Assembly (NCBI GenBank): GCA_023383015.1
Contig: JAHDXW010000012.1
Location: forward strand, 53,533-117,532
Length of the DNA stretch: 64,000 bases
Source of the DNA: Paracoccaceae bacterium
GTDB lineage: Bacteria > Pseudomonadota > Alphaproteobacteria > Rhodobacterales > Rhodobacteraceae
Direction of reading: 5' to 3'
The first letter of the stretch is position 1; the number at the start of each line of letters is the position of its first letter. Below are positions 45,934 through 52,565 of the stretch, one piece after another. Below the pieces are notes generated by a model that searched no databases, had not been told where the DNA came from, and worked only from the letters and a program-made list of their open reading frames with translations. The translations under genes and the position numbers were made by a program.

Positions 45934-47454
45934 TCAGTCCGGCGCAAGGGCAAGGGGGGCGGCGGGGGCGGCAAGGTCGTCGGTGCCAAGCGGGCGGGTC
46001 GGGCGGGCGAGCATCGCCCGCGTCACCCAGTGAAGCCGGTGCTGGGCGCGGGTGACGGCGACATAGGCCAGCCGCTTCCAGAGCGGCGTGCCGGCCTCCT
46101 CGCGCCCCGAGGCGGCGGCGGCGAAAAGGTCGGGGGCGAAGACCTGCACCTCCTCCCACTGCGAGCCCTGGGCCTTGTGGATCGTCACCGCGGCGCCGTG
46201 CAGGAAGGCCGCGCCCATGCGGGCGGCGAAGGGGATGAAGGGCTCCTCGCCCTCGGCAGTCTCGATCTTGATGATCGCGGCGGCCGAGACCTGCGGCTGC
46301 TCGGCGCCCGCGACATGCAGCCGCGCGAAGCCCGGGCTGCGGCCGGGGCCCAGCCAGATCGCCTGCGCGCCCTTGATCAGCCCGCGCGCCTCGAGGTCGA
46401 TGCGCTTGCGGCGGTGCTTCAGCGGCAGCTCGATGCCGTCGCAGATCAGCGGCTCGCCGGGCAGAAGCGCGTCGGGCGGGCAGCCGTGGGCGGTGCGGAA
46501 GGCCTGGATCAGCCGCACCCGCGTGGTGTTGCGCCAGACCAGCACCGGCGAGCGCGCCATCAGGTCTGCCGAGACGCGGCGGGCGAGCACGACGCGGGGG
46601 TCGCGCGCGGCGGCGGCGGCGACGCGATCCTCGAAGTCCTCGAAGCCGAGCGCGGGGTCGGCCAGCGCATGGGCGAGGTCGAGGATCGGGTTGCCCGCGG
46701 CCTGGCGGTGGATGCGGGCGAGGGAAAGGCGGCGGCCGGCGGGGATGGCGTCGAACACCATCGCCCCCGACGCGCCCACCGGGGCCAGCTGCGCGGGGTC
46801 GCCGAACAGCACGAGGGTGGGGAAGATGGCGGCAAGATCGGCCAGCGCGCGCTCGTCGAGCATCGAGGCCTCGTCGACGAAGCCGATGTCGAGCGGCTCC
46901 TCCCGCCGCTTCCAGCCCTTGATGAAGTCCGACCCGCGCAGCCCCGCCGCCGCCAGCGCCCCGGGGATCGAGGGGATCTGGTCGTAGAAGGCGCGGGCGC
47001 GGTCGAGCGCCGCCTCGCCCAGCCCTTCCACCGCCGGCCGGCTGCCATTGCCGGCGAGCCATTCGGCAATGCGCTCGTACTGGGGGTCGTAGATCGGGGT
47101 GTAGAGGATGCGGTGGATGGTCGTGGCCGGCACGCCTTGCAGGCGAAGGACCGCGGCCGCCTTGTTGGTGGGGGCGAGGATGGCGAGCGTGCGCCGTTCG
47201 CGCCGCCGCCGCCCCTCCCACTCGGCCGCGACGGTCTCGACGCCGAGCGCGACGAGGTCGCGGGCAAGGGCTGCCAGCAGCAAGGTCTTGCCCGAGCCCG
47301 CCTTGCCCATCACCGCGAGCACGCCTGCCCCGTCGCCCCGGGCGGCGCCAAGGAGGTCGCCGGCGAGGTCGGCGCCGGTTCCGGCGAGTGCCGCGGCGAT
47401 GCGGTCGTAGGCGGCGGCCTGGTCGTCGGAAAGGGGCGGGGCGGGCAGGGCCAT
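45934..47454 (-). CDS. SF1 (RecD/Dda-like) DNA helicase
   Basis: A 506-residue superfamily-1B helicase. Walker A is VMGKAGSGKT (GKAGSGKT at 49-56), motif Ia is in LAILAPTNKAAAVL with a following TIHRILY, motif II is DIGFVDEASMLDERAL, motif III LFGDPAQLAPVG, motif V TIHKAQGSQWEEV and motif VI RLAYVAVTRAQHRLHWV. This is the set of short RecD-like/UvrD_C_2 helicases. The ATG at 47454 gives MALPAPPLSDDQAAAYDRI. It lies 69 bp before the MmeI-like gene, which could be chance or a small defence pair; similar helicases are also found as ordinary chromosomal genes in Rhodobacteraceae. Confidence 0.9.
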   Translation of the reverse strand: MALPAPPLSDDQAAAYDRIAAALAGTGADLAGDLLGAARGDGAGVLAVMGKAGSGKTLLLAALARDLVALGVETVAAEWEGRRRRERRTLAILAPTNKAAAVLRLQGVPATTIHRILYTPIYDPQYERIAEWLAGNGSRPAVEGLGEAALDRARAFYDQIPSIPGALAAAGLRGSDFIKGWKRREEPLDIGFVDEASMLDERALADLAAIFPTLVLFGDPAQLAPVGASGAMVFDAIPAGRRLSLARIHRQAAGNPILDLAHALADPALGFEDFEDRVAAAAARDPRVVLARRVSADLMARSPVLVWRNTTRVRLIQAFRTAHGCPPDALLPGEPLICDGIELPLKHRRKRIDLEARGLIKGAQAIWLGPGRSPGFARLHVAGAEQPQVSAAAIIKIETAEGEEPFIPFAARMGAAFLHGAAVTIHKAQGSQWEEVQVFAPDLFAAAASGREEAGTPLWKRLAYVAVTRAQHRLHWVTRAMLARPTRPLGTDDLAAPAAPLALAPD

Positions 47455-47748
47455 GGGCGGCGAGCCTAGGGCGGAATCCGCGGCAGGGAAACCACCCCGC
47501 CACCCCGGGCCGGGACGCGACCGGTACTGCCGAGGGGGAGGGATGGGCGGCCGGGCGCTGCCGGCGCGGGCAGCACGCGCGGAGCGGAGGGAAACGGGAT
47601 GAGCGCACGCGGCCTATGTCGTGATCATCGCCGCCGCGCCCTTCCGCCCCCACCTCGCCTGGCAGCCGCGGGCAGTGCCCGAACGCGGGATGGCGCCAGC
47701 CCGCCGGACCCGCGTGCGCCAGGCCCGGCGGGTGCCCGGGGGCCGGGG
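47455..47748. other. Intergenic region between luxI and the helicase gene
   Basis: A 294-bp gap downstream of luxI. An ATG at 47599 has GGAGGGAAAC before it, but its frame becomes Arg/Pro-rich and runs antisense through luxI, so I do not call a gene. I see only GC-rich short inverted repeats here, one or more of which may end luxI transcription. Confidence 0.4.
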
Positions 47749-48363
47749 TCAGGCGGCGACGGGCAGCAGGGTGGCGGCCGCCGCCCGCGCCGCCGCCATG
47801 GCCGCGGCCCCCGCCCGCACTGCCAGCCGGTCGCGCACCGCCGGACAGAAGGTCCAGCGGCCAAGCCGGATCGCCGCCGCGCCGGTTCCCGCCTGTCCCA
47901 GCACCTCGGGCTCCCAGCCGAAGCGGGAATAAAGGCGGCACATCGGCACATCGAAGACGGCAAGGGCATGGGACAGCCCGGCGGCCAGCCCGACCTCGGC
48001 TGCGGCAAGCAGCAGGCGCCGCGACACATCGGGGCCGGCGGCGGGGGCCAGGCAGAAGCGGGTGCACTCCCACACCGCCGGACCGGTGATCATGGCCCCG
48101 GGCAGATGCCCGAAATGCTCGGCCAGCATCGTCCGCCCGGTGGTCGGAAGGAAGCGCAGCGATCCGGCATGGCCGCCGTCGGGGCCGGTGGCGACGACAT
48201 AGAGCGGATCGAGGGCGTCGTAGGCGTCGCGCTCGCCGCCGTCGGCGCCAACGGCGACGGGCCAGCCCATGCGGTCGCGGAACTGTGCGGCGCGGTCGCG
48301 GAACATGGCGAGCGCAAGACGGGGCCGTCGCGAGAGGTCGCGGGCGCGGAGAAGCTGGAGCAT
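47749..48363 (-). CDS. luxI: Acyl-homoserine-lactone synthase (LuxI family)
   Basis: A 204-residue AHL synthase. The invariant residues are recognisable: Arg and Phe in LAMFRDRAAQFRDR, Trp in MGWPVAVG, the Asp pair in YDALDPLYVV, Arg in GSLRFLPTTG, Phe in LAEHFG, and Glu/Arg in VWECTRFCLAP. It joins S-adenosylmethionine with an acyl-ACP to give a diffusible signal. Acyl-chain length cannot be read from sequence. The ATG at 48363 has an AGGAGG eleven bases upstream, rather far, and that site is partly in a hairpin. It follows luxR on the same strand after 209 bp. Confidence 0.9.
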   Translation of the reverse strand: MLQLLRARDLSRRPRLALAMFRDRAAQFRDRMGWPVAVGADGGERDAYDALDPLYVVATGPDGGHAGSLRFLPTTGRTMLAEHFGHLPGAMITGPAVWECTRFCLAPAAGPDVSRRLLLAAAEVGLAAGLSHALAVFDVPMCRLYSRFGWEPEVLGQAGTGAAAIRLGRWTFCPAVRDRLAVRAGAAAMAAARAAAATLLPVAA

Positions 48364-48377
48364 GCGGGTCGGGGCCT

Positions 48378-48412
48378 CCTGCCGGGAACGGTCAGGGGGT
48401 AGCCGCGGCAGG
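48378..48412 (-). promoter_or_regulatory. Hairpin overlapping the luxI Shine-Dalgarno
   Basis: On the coding strand CCTGCCG (48412-48406) can pair with CGGCAGG (48384-48378) across a 21-base loop. The 3' arm runs directly into AGG, so part of the AGGAGG ribosome binding site is in the stem. This could limit luxI translation until the mRNA is opened. The seven pairs are perfect, but such repeats are common in GC-rich DNA. Confidence 0.35.
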
Positions 48413-48441
48413 GTGAACACCGCCGCGCCGGGGCGCGCGGC

Positions 48442-48469
48442 CCGGCAGGAATTCGTCAACTCCCGCCGG
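48442..48469 (-). promoter_or_regulatory. Candidate operator/-35 region of luxI
   Basis: CCGGCAGGA (48442-48450) and TCCCGCCGG (48461-48469) form an inverted repeat matching at eight of nine positions around a 10-bp centre. On the coding strand the centre contains GTTGACG, a good -35 element, about 92 bp before the luxI ATG. A LuxR-type activator would be expected to bind near here. No convincing -10 hexamer follows at the usual spacing. Confidence 0.35.
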
Positions 48470-48572
48470 CTGGCCCCGGCGCCGGCGACGGGGGGCGCGG
48501 GCGCCGGGATGCGCGGACGCGAAGGGGCGCAGGCACGCAGGGATGCCGCGGCGCCGCCGCCGGCAGGCCGGC

Positions 48573-49286
48573 TCAGACCACCAGCAGCCCCCGCGTCAGC
48601 GCCCTGGCGACGGCATGGGTGGTGTTGGCGGCGCCGAGCTTCAGCCGTGCGCTCTCGACGTAGTCGCGCAGCGTGTGCTCGGAGATGTCAAGGTTCTCGG
48701 CGGCGCGGGCGCGCGAATAGCCGAGCGCGAGGAGCGTCAGCGCGTCCGTCTCGCGGGGCGACAGCGCAGTCTGCAGCGGCGGCTGCCGCCCCTGCGCCAG
48801 ATCGAGCGCCTTCTGGTTGACATAATGGGCAATGAGGATGAGCTCGCCCTGGTGACGGGCGGCGTGACGCGCCCATGCGGCATCGCTTGCACGGTGGCTG
48901 ACCGTGAACACCGCGAACTGGCCGCCGGGGCCGCGGATCGGCACCGACAGCCCCTGGTTGCCGACGCCATGCTCCATGGCCTCGCCCAGGAAGGCCCGCG
49001 CCGGCCGTCCAGTCCAGTCGAGCGCTTTCCAGTCGACTGGGGTGAACCGGCGGTAGCAGCCCTGCACCACCGGGTCGAGGCGCGCGTAGTCCCGGGCGAT
49101 GTAGCGGTCGACCCAGGCCCCGGGGTAGGTAAGGACTGCATACTGGCCGCCGGCGGCGTTGACGGCGTGATAGACGACGTGCTCGACCTCGAAATCCTCG
49201 CGGATGTCGAGGATCAGGCGCTGGAGCGCCTCAAGGCTCCGCGCCCCCTGCAACCGCTCGATGAAGCCCGCCAGCGGCTGCCGCAT
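48573..49286 (-). CDS. luxR: LuxR family autoinducer-binding transcriptional regulator
   Basis: A 237-residue quorum-sensing regulator. The N-terminal autoinducer domain has the expected AHL-pocket residues, with Trp and Tyr in PGAWVDRYIARDYARLDPVVQ, Trp in FTPVDWKAL and the loop GNQGLSVPIRGPGGQ. The C-terminal LuxR/GerE helix-turn-helix is LSPRETDALTLLALGYSRAR, continuing into ISEHTLRDYVESARLKLG. The start at 49286 gives MRQPLAGFIERL, the usual N-terminus; the frame stays open upstream as a shadow of the 71-residue ORF. It precedes luxI on the same strand and overlaps the small ORF by 56 bp. Confidence 0.92.
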   Translation of the reverse strand: MRQPLAGFIERLQGARSLEALQRLILDIREDFEVEHVVYHAVNAAGGQYAVLTYPGAWVDRYIARDYARLDPVVQGCYRRFTPVDWKALDWTGRPARAFLGEAMEHGVGNQGLSVPIRGPGGQFAVFTVSHRASDAAWARHAARHQGELILIAHYVNQKALDLAQGRQPPLQTALSPRETDALTLLALGYSRARAAENLDISEHTLRDYVESARLKLGAANTTHAVARALTRGLLVV

Positions 49287-49446
49287 CCGCCCTCGCCCGC
49301 GCCGGCACCACATCCCGCACCGCGGCAAGCTCGGCCGCGGCGATGAGCCTCGAATCCTCGAGCTGCTCGGCCAGTACCCCCAGCCCGTTGCGGCGGGCAA
49401 AGGTGGCAAGGTCGGTCAGGACGTCGATGATCCAGTCGTGCTGCAT
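49231..49446 (-). CDS. Small conserved ORF upstream of and overlapping luxR
   Basis: A 71-residue frame starting at an ATG at 49446. The first 40 residues, MQHDWIIDVLTDLATFARRN and GLGVLAEQLEDSRLIAAAEL, form a convincing amphipathic helical protein. From memory, near-identical openings (DWIxDVLxDLxxFAxxNG) are encoded directly upstream of luxR in other Rhodobacterales. The last 20 or so residues are Ala/Gly-rich and lie in the 56-bp overlap with luxR, so this overlap may serve to couple translation. Function unknown. A CtrA-type site lies 21 bp upstream. Confidence 0.7.
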   Translation of the reverse strand: MQHDWIIDVLTDLATFARRNGLGVLAEQLEDSRLIAAAELAAVRDVVPARARADAAAAGGLHRAVAGGAEP

Positions 49447-49466
49447 GGGATGCTCGCAAAGGTCGG

Positions 49467-49481
49467 TTAAGGGAGGGTTAA
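49467..49481 (-). promoter_or_regulatory. CtrA-type binding site (TTAA-N7-TTAA)
   Basis: TTAA at 49467-49470 and TTAA at 49478-49481 are separated by exactly seven bases, with a C following, the full consensus for the cell-cycle regulator CtrA. TTAA is very rare in this window. The site begins 21 bp before the start of the small ORF that leads into luxR and luxI, and no other gene promoter is near, since ccr ends on this side. Confidence 0.7.
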
Positions 49482-49652
49482 CACAACCCTAGCACGAATT
49501 GGCACTACCGGGAATCCGCGGCTTCTGCCTCCCCCGGAACGGGGGGAGGCCGCCCGCCAGGCCATTGACGGGCAACGGCACGGGCCGCAGCCGGGCGGCC
49601 GCGGCGGGCGATTCGGCCGCCGGCACGCCGGCACGCCGCCCCGCCGGCACCC

Positions 49653-50942
49653 TCAGCGGCGCCCGGCCTCGAGCGCGTCCTCGAAGGTGCGCAGGCCCGG
49701 GCGCGGCGCCTGCACCAGTACCGCCATGTTGCCGGGCTTGTGCTCGTTGCGCCACATCTTCATGTGCGCGGCCGGGATCTCGGCCCAGGGCAGGACCTCC
49801 GACAGGCAGGGGTCCAGCCGGCGCTCCACCATCAGCCGGTTGGCCGCCGCCGCCTGCTTGAGATGCGCGAAATGGCTGCCCTGCAGCCGCTTCTGGTGCA
49901 TCCACATGTAGCGGACGTCGAAGCTGCAGTTGAAGCCCGAGGTGCCGGCGCAGATCACCACCATGCCGCCCTTCCGGCAGACCAGCGCCGAGACCGCGAA
50001 GGTCGCCTCGCCGGGATGCTCGAAGACGATGTCGGGGTTCACGCCCTTGCCGAGGATGTCCCAGATCGCCTTGCCGAAGCGGCGTGCCTCCTTCAGCCAG
50101 TCCGCGTATTCGGGGCTGCCGACCCTGGGCATCGCCCCCCAGCAGCGGTAGTCGCGGCGGTTGATGGCGCCCTTCGCCCCGAGGCCCATCACGAAGTCGC
50201 GCTTGTCCTCGTCGGAGATGACGCCGACCGCGTTTGCGCCGGCGGTGTTGCAGAGCTGCACCGCATAGGAGCCGAGCCCCCCCGAGGCGCCCCAGACAAG
50301 CACGTTCTGGCCCGGCTTGAGGTCGTGGGGATGGTGGCCGAACAGCATCCGGAAGGCGGTGGCCAGCGTCAGCGTGTAGCAGGCGCTCTCCTCCCAGGTC
50401 AGGTGGCGCGGCCGCACCATCAGCTGGCGCGCCTGCACGCGGGCGAACTGGGCGAAGCTGCCGTCCGGCGTCTCGTAGCCCCAGATGCGCTGGCTGGGCG
50501 AGAACATCGGGTCACCGCCGTTGCACTCCTCGTCGTCGCCGTCATCCTGGTTGCAGTGGATGACGACCTCATCGCCCACCTTCCAGCGCCGGACCCGGCG
50601 GCCGACCTTCCAGACGATGCCGGCCGCATCCGAGCCGGCGACGTGGAACGGCGCCCTGTGGCCGTCGAAGGGGCTGACCGGCTGGCCGAGGCAGGCCCAG
50701 ACGCCATTGTAGTTGACGCCCGCGGCCATCACGAGAACCAGCGCCTCGTCGTCGCCAACCTCCCAGGTGTCGACCACCTCGGCCTGCATGGCGCTGTCGG
50801 GCGGCCCGTGCCGGTCGCGCCGGATCGCCCATGCGTACATCTTCGCCGGCACATGACCGAGCGGTGGCATCTCACCGAGGTCGTAGAGGTCCTTCTGCGG
50901 CGCGTCGTAGGCCGCGATCGCGGTGTGGGTGTCGAGGGCCAT
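49653..50942 (-). CDS. ccr: Crotonyl-CoA carboxylase/reductase
   Basis: A 429-residue Ccr, the key enzyme of the ethylmalonyl-CoA pathway, which reductively carboxylates crotonyl-CoA with NADPH and CO2. It is a medium-chain dehydrogenase/reductase: VNYNGVWACLGQPVSPF, the NADPH motif VLVWGASGGLGSYAVQL, the FEHPGEATF and SGFNCSFDVRYMWMHQKRLQ blocks (with the CO2-site Asn, Phe, Glu and His expected there), and NEHKPGNMAVLV at the end. The length is normal. The ATG at 50942 gives MALDTHTAIAAYDAPQKDLY. It follows the acyltransferase gene by 111 bp; ecm is divergent from that gene. Confidence 0.97.
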   Translation of the reverse strand: MALDTHTAIAAYDAPQKDLYDLGEMPPLGHVPAKMYAWAIRRDRHGPPDSAMQAEVVDTWEVGDDEALVLVMAAGVNYNGVWACLGQPVSPFDGHRAPFHVAGSDAAGIVWKVGRRVRRWKVGDEVVIHCNQDDGDDEECNGGDPMFSPSQRIWGYETPDGSFAQFARVQARQLMVRPRHLTWEESACYTLTLATAFRMLFGHHPHDLKPGQNVLVWGASGGLGSYAVQLCNTAGANAVGVISDEDKRDFVMGLGAKGAINRRDYRCWGAMPRVGSPEYADWLKEARRFGKAIWDILGKGVNPDIVFEHPGEATFAVSALVCRKGGMVVICAGTSGFNCSFDVRYMWMHQKRLQGSHFAHLKQAAAANRLMVERRLDPCLSEVLPWAEIPAAHMKMWRNEHKPGNMAVLVQAPRPGLRTFEDALEAGRR

Positions 50943-51013
50943 GTGCGCCTCCTGGTCGACTGGCAGTGCCGCAGCGCAGAATCGCGCCGCATGCCGCAGG
51001 GGGTAGCGGTCCG

Positions 51014-51048
51014 TGCGCAAGAATGCAATACCAGCGAAGGTGCAAACG
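51014..51048 (-). promoter_or_regulatory. TTGC-type repeats upstream of ccr
   Basis: On the ccr coding strand three similar elements occur: GTTTGCA (51047-51041), ATTGCA (51029-51024) and TTGCGCA (51020-51014). The latter two are three bases apart. This resembles the TTTGCAAA-type repeats bound by short-chain fatty acyl-CoA regulators (RamB/PccR group). They lie 72-105 bp before the ccr ATG, in the only gap where its promoter can be. The match is degenerate. Confidence 0.3.
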
Positions 51049-51053
51049 AAACT

Positions 51054-52418
51054 TTATGTCGCAGCCGCTGTGCCGCCTTGTGCGTCCTCGTCGCCGCCGT
51101 TCCGGTGCGCGAGCGATGCGGCATAGAAGGCAACCAGGGGCTCGGCCCCTGGCGCCGGGCAGATGGCGCCACCGGCCTCGACCACAAGCCCGCGGCCGAT
51201 CAGCAGCGCAAGCCCCTGCTCGACGACGCGCCCCGGCTCGGCATCGCCGGCCATGGGCGCGAGGCGCCCGCCGAGGGCCGCGCGCGTGGTCGGCAGCGGC
51301 ACGGCCATCAGGGCCGCCGCGACCAGCGGCACCGGCAGGGCCGGGATCGCCGCGGCGACCCGCGCCATCAGCACCTCGGCCAGCGCCTCCACATCGGCCG
51401 AGGGCCGGGCGGCGCGGAATGCCGTCAGCGACAGCGGCGGGCCGAAGGCCACGGCGGCGCGGCCGAACCGGCCCGCCCGCCCGCGCAGCCGCCGCCAGAG
51501 GTGCCGCAGGGCAAAGCCCAGGATGGTCGGGATGCCGGCGCGGAAGCGGCGGTCGCCGGTGGCCGCCGCCTCGACGAGCACGCGGTCCTCCAGCACCCGG
51601 TCGTAGGCGATGCCCACGGGGACGAACACCACCTCGCGCCCGCTCTCGACATGGCCGGTCCAGACATGGCGCAGGATGCCCATGCGCGGGGGCTGCAGCC
51701 GTCCGTCCAGACTGAGACCGCCCTCGGGGAAAAGCGCCTGCGTCACCCCGCCGGCGGTGGCCATCGCGACATAGCGGCCGAGCACGGCATGGTAGAGCGC
51801 GCCGCGGTAGCGACGGCGGATGAAATAGGCGCCCATCGCCCGGATCAGCCCCGACAGGGGCCACACGCGCGCCCATTCGCCTACCGCATAGGTCAGCGCC
51901 GCCCGGTCGGAGACGAGGTAGGTGACCAGCACATAGTCCATGTTCGAGCGGTGGTTGATGACGAAGACCACTTCGGCGCCATGGTCGATGGCATCCAGCG
52001 CGGCGGCATCCCCGGTCATGCGGACGTCGAACAGCGCCTGCGACAGGCGGCGGGCGGCGCGGCTGGCGAGCCCGAAGTAGGTGAAGGCCGAGAAGGCCGG
52101 CACGATCTCGCGGGCGTAGCGCAGCGCCCGCTGGTGGGCGACCGCCTCGGGCACGCCCTCGCGCCGGGCGTGCTCGGCCACGGCGGCCAGCACGTCGCGG
52201 TCGTAGATCAGACGCTGGATGGTGTCGTGCCGGCGGGCCAGCTTGAAGGGCTGGATCGGCCGCTTGAGCCGCCGGTTCAGCCGCCCCACCGCCCGCTCCA
52301 GCCGGCGGCGGAAGAACCAGCGCACCGAGGGGAACAGGAAATGCGACGCGAAGGTGACCGCCGCGAAGGCAAGCACCAGGAGCAGGAGCCAGAGCGGCAG
52401 CGTCACGGGCTGGAACAT
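51054..52418 (-). CDS. PlsB-like glycerol-3-phosphate / lysophosphatidate acyltransferase
   Basis: A 454-residue membrane acyltransferase. An N-terminal helix (LPLWLLLLVLAFAAVTFASH) precedes the PlsC/PlsB catalytic domain, whose HX4D motif is INHRSNMDYVLV, with the second motif region AYFIRRR and FPEGGLSLDG, and the fourth, VFVPVGIAYDRV. The long C-terminus resembles PlsB-like enzymes, which use acyl-CoA or acyl-ACP in membrane phospholipid synthesis. The start at 52418 follows a GC-rich leader, with a 12-residue extension possible. It is divergent from ecm and upstream of ccr, a placement I also recall in Rhodobacter. Confidence 0.85.
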   Translation of the reverse strand: MFQPVTLPLWLLLLVLAFAAVTFASHFLFPSVRWFFRRRLERAVGRLNRRLKRPIQPFKLARRHDTIQRLIYDRDVLAAVAEHARREGVPEAVAHQRALRYAREIVPAFSAFTYFGLASRAARRLSQALFDVRMTGDAAALDAIDHGAEVVFVINHRSNMDYVLVTYLVSDRAALTYAVGEWARVWPLSGLIRAMGAYFIRRRYRGALYHAVLGRYVAMATAGGVTQALFPEGGLSLDGRLQPPRMGILRHVWTGHVESGREVVFVPVGIAYDRVLEDRVLVEAAATGDRRFRAGIPTILGFALRHLWRRLRGRAGRFGRAAVAFGPPLSLTAFRAARPSADVEALAEVLMARVAAAIPALPVPLVAAALMAVPLPTTRAALGGRLAPMAGDAEPGRVVEQGLALLIGRGLVVEAGGAICPAPGAEPLVAFYAASLAHRNGGDEDAQGGTAAAT

Positions 52419-52495
52419 CGCCGCCACGCTGGCAGGAAAGCCGGGGGGCGGCAATCTCCGCCCGCCCGCGGCGCACTTCGCCGCGCTGCGGCGAA

Positions 52496-52524
52496 TTGAC
52501 GGGTCAGGAAATTGCCGCTATCTC
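52496..52524 (+). promoter_or_regulatory. Candidate sigma-70 promoter of ecm
   Basis: TTGACG (52496-52501) and TATCTC (52519-52524) are 17 bp apart. The -35 matches five of six consensus bases, the -10 only three. A start near 52531 would leave a 35-base leader containing GGAGGGCGAG just before the ecm ATG. Position between two divergent genes is right. Confidence 0.45.
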
Positions 52525-52565
52525 GCGGGGGCGCGCAACAATCTTGCGTGCTGTTGGAGGGCGAG

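Noticed and set aside
43963..47469. A 1168-codon plus-strand frame antisense to the restriction enzyme and helicase
   Set aside because: His/Gly/Arg/Gln-rich shadow composition, no family motif, and two well-supported genes on the other strand.
47599..48402. ATG with a fair ribosome binding site downstream of luxI, opening a 267-codon frame
   Set aside because: The product is Arg/Pro/Gly-rich and most of it is antisense to luxI, which has clear catalytic residues.
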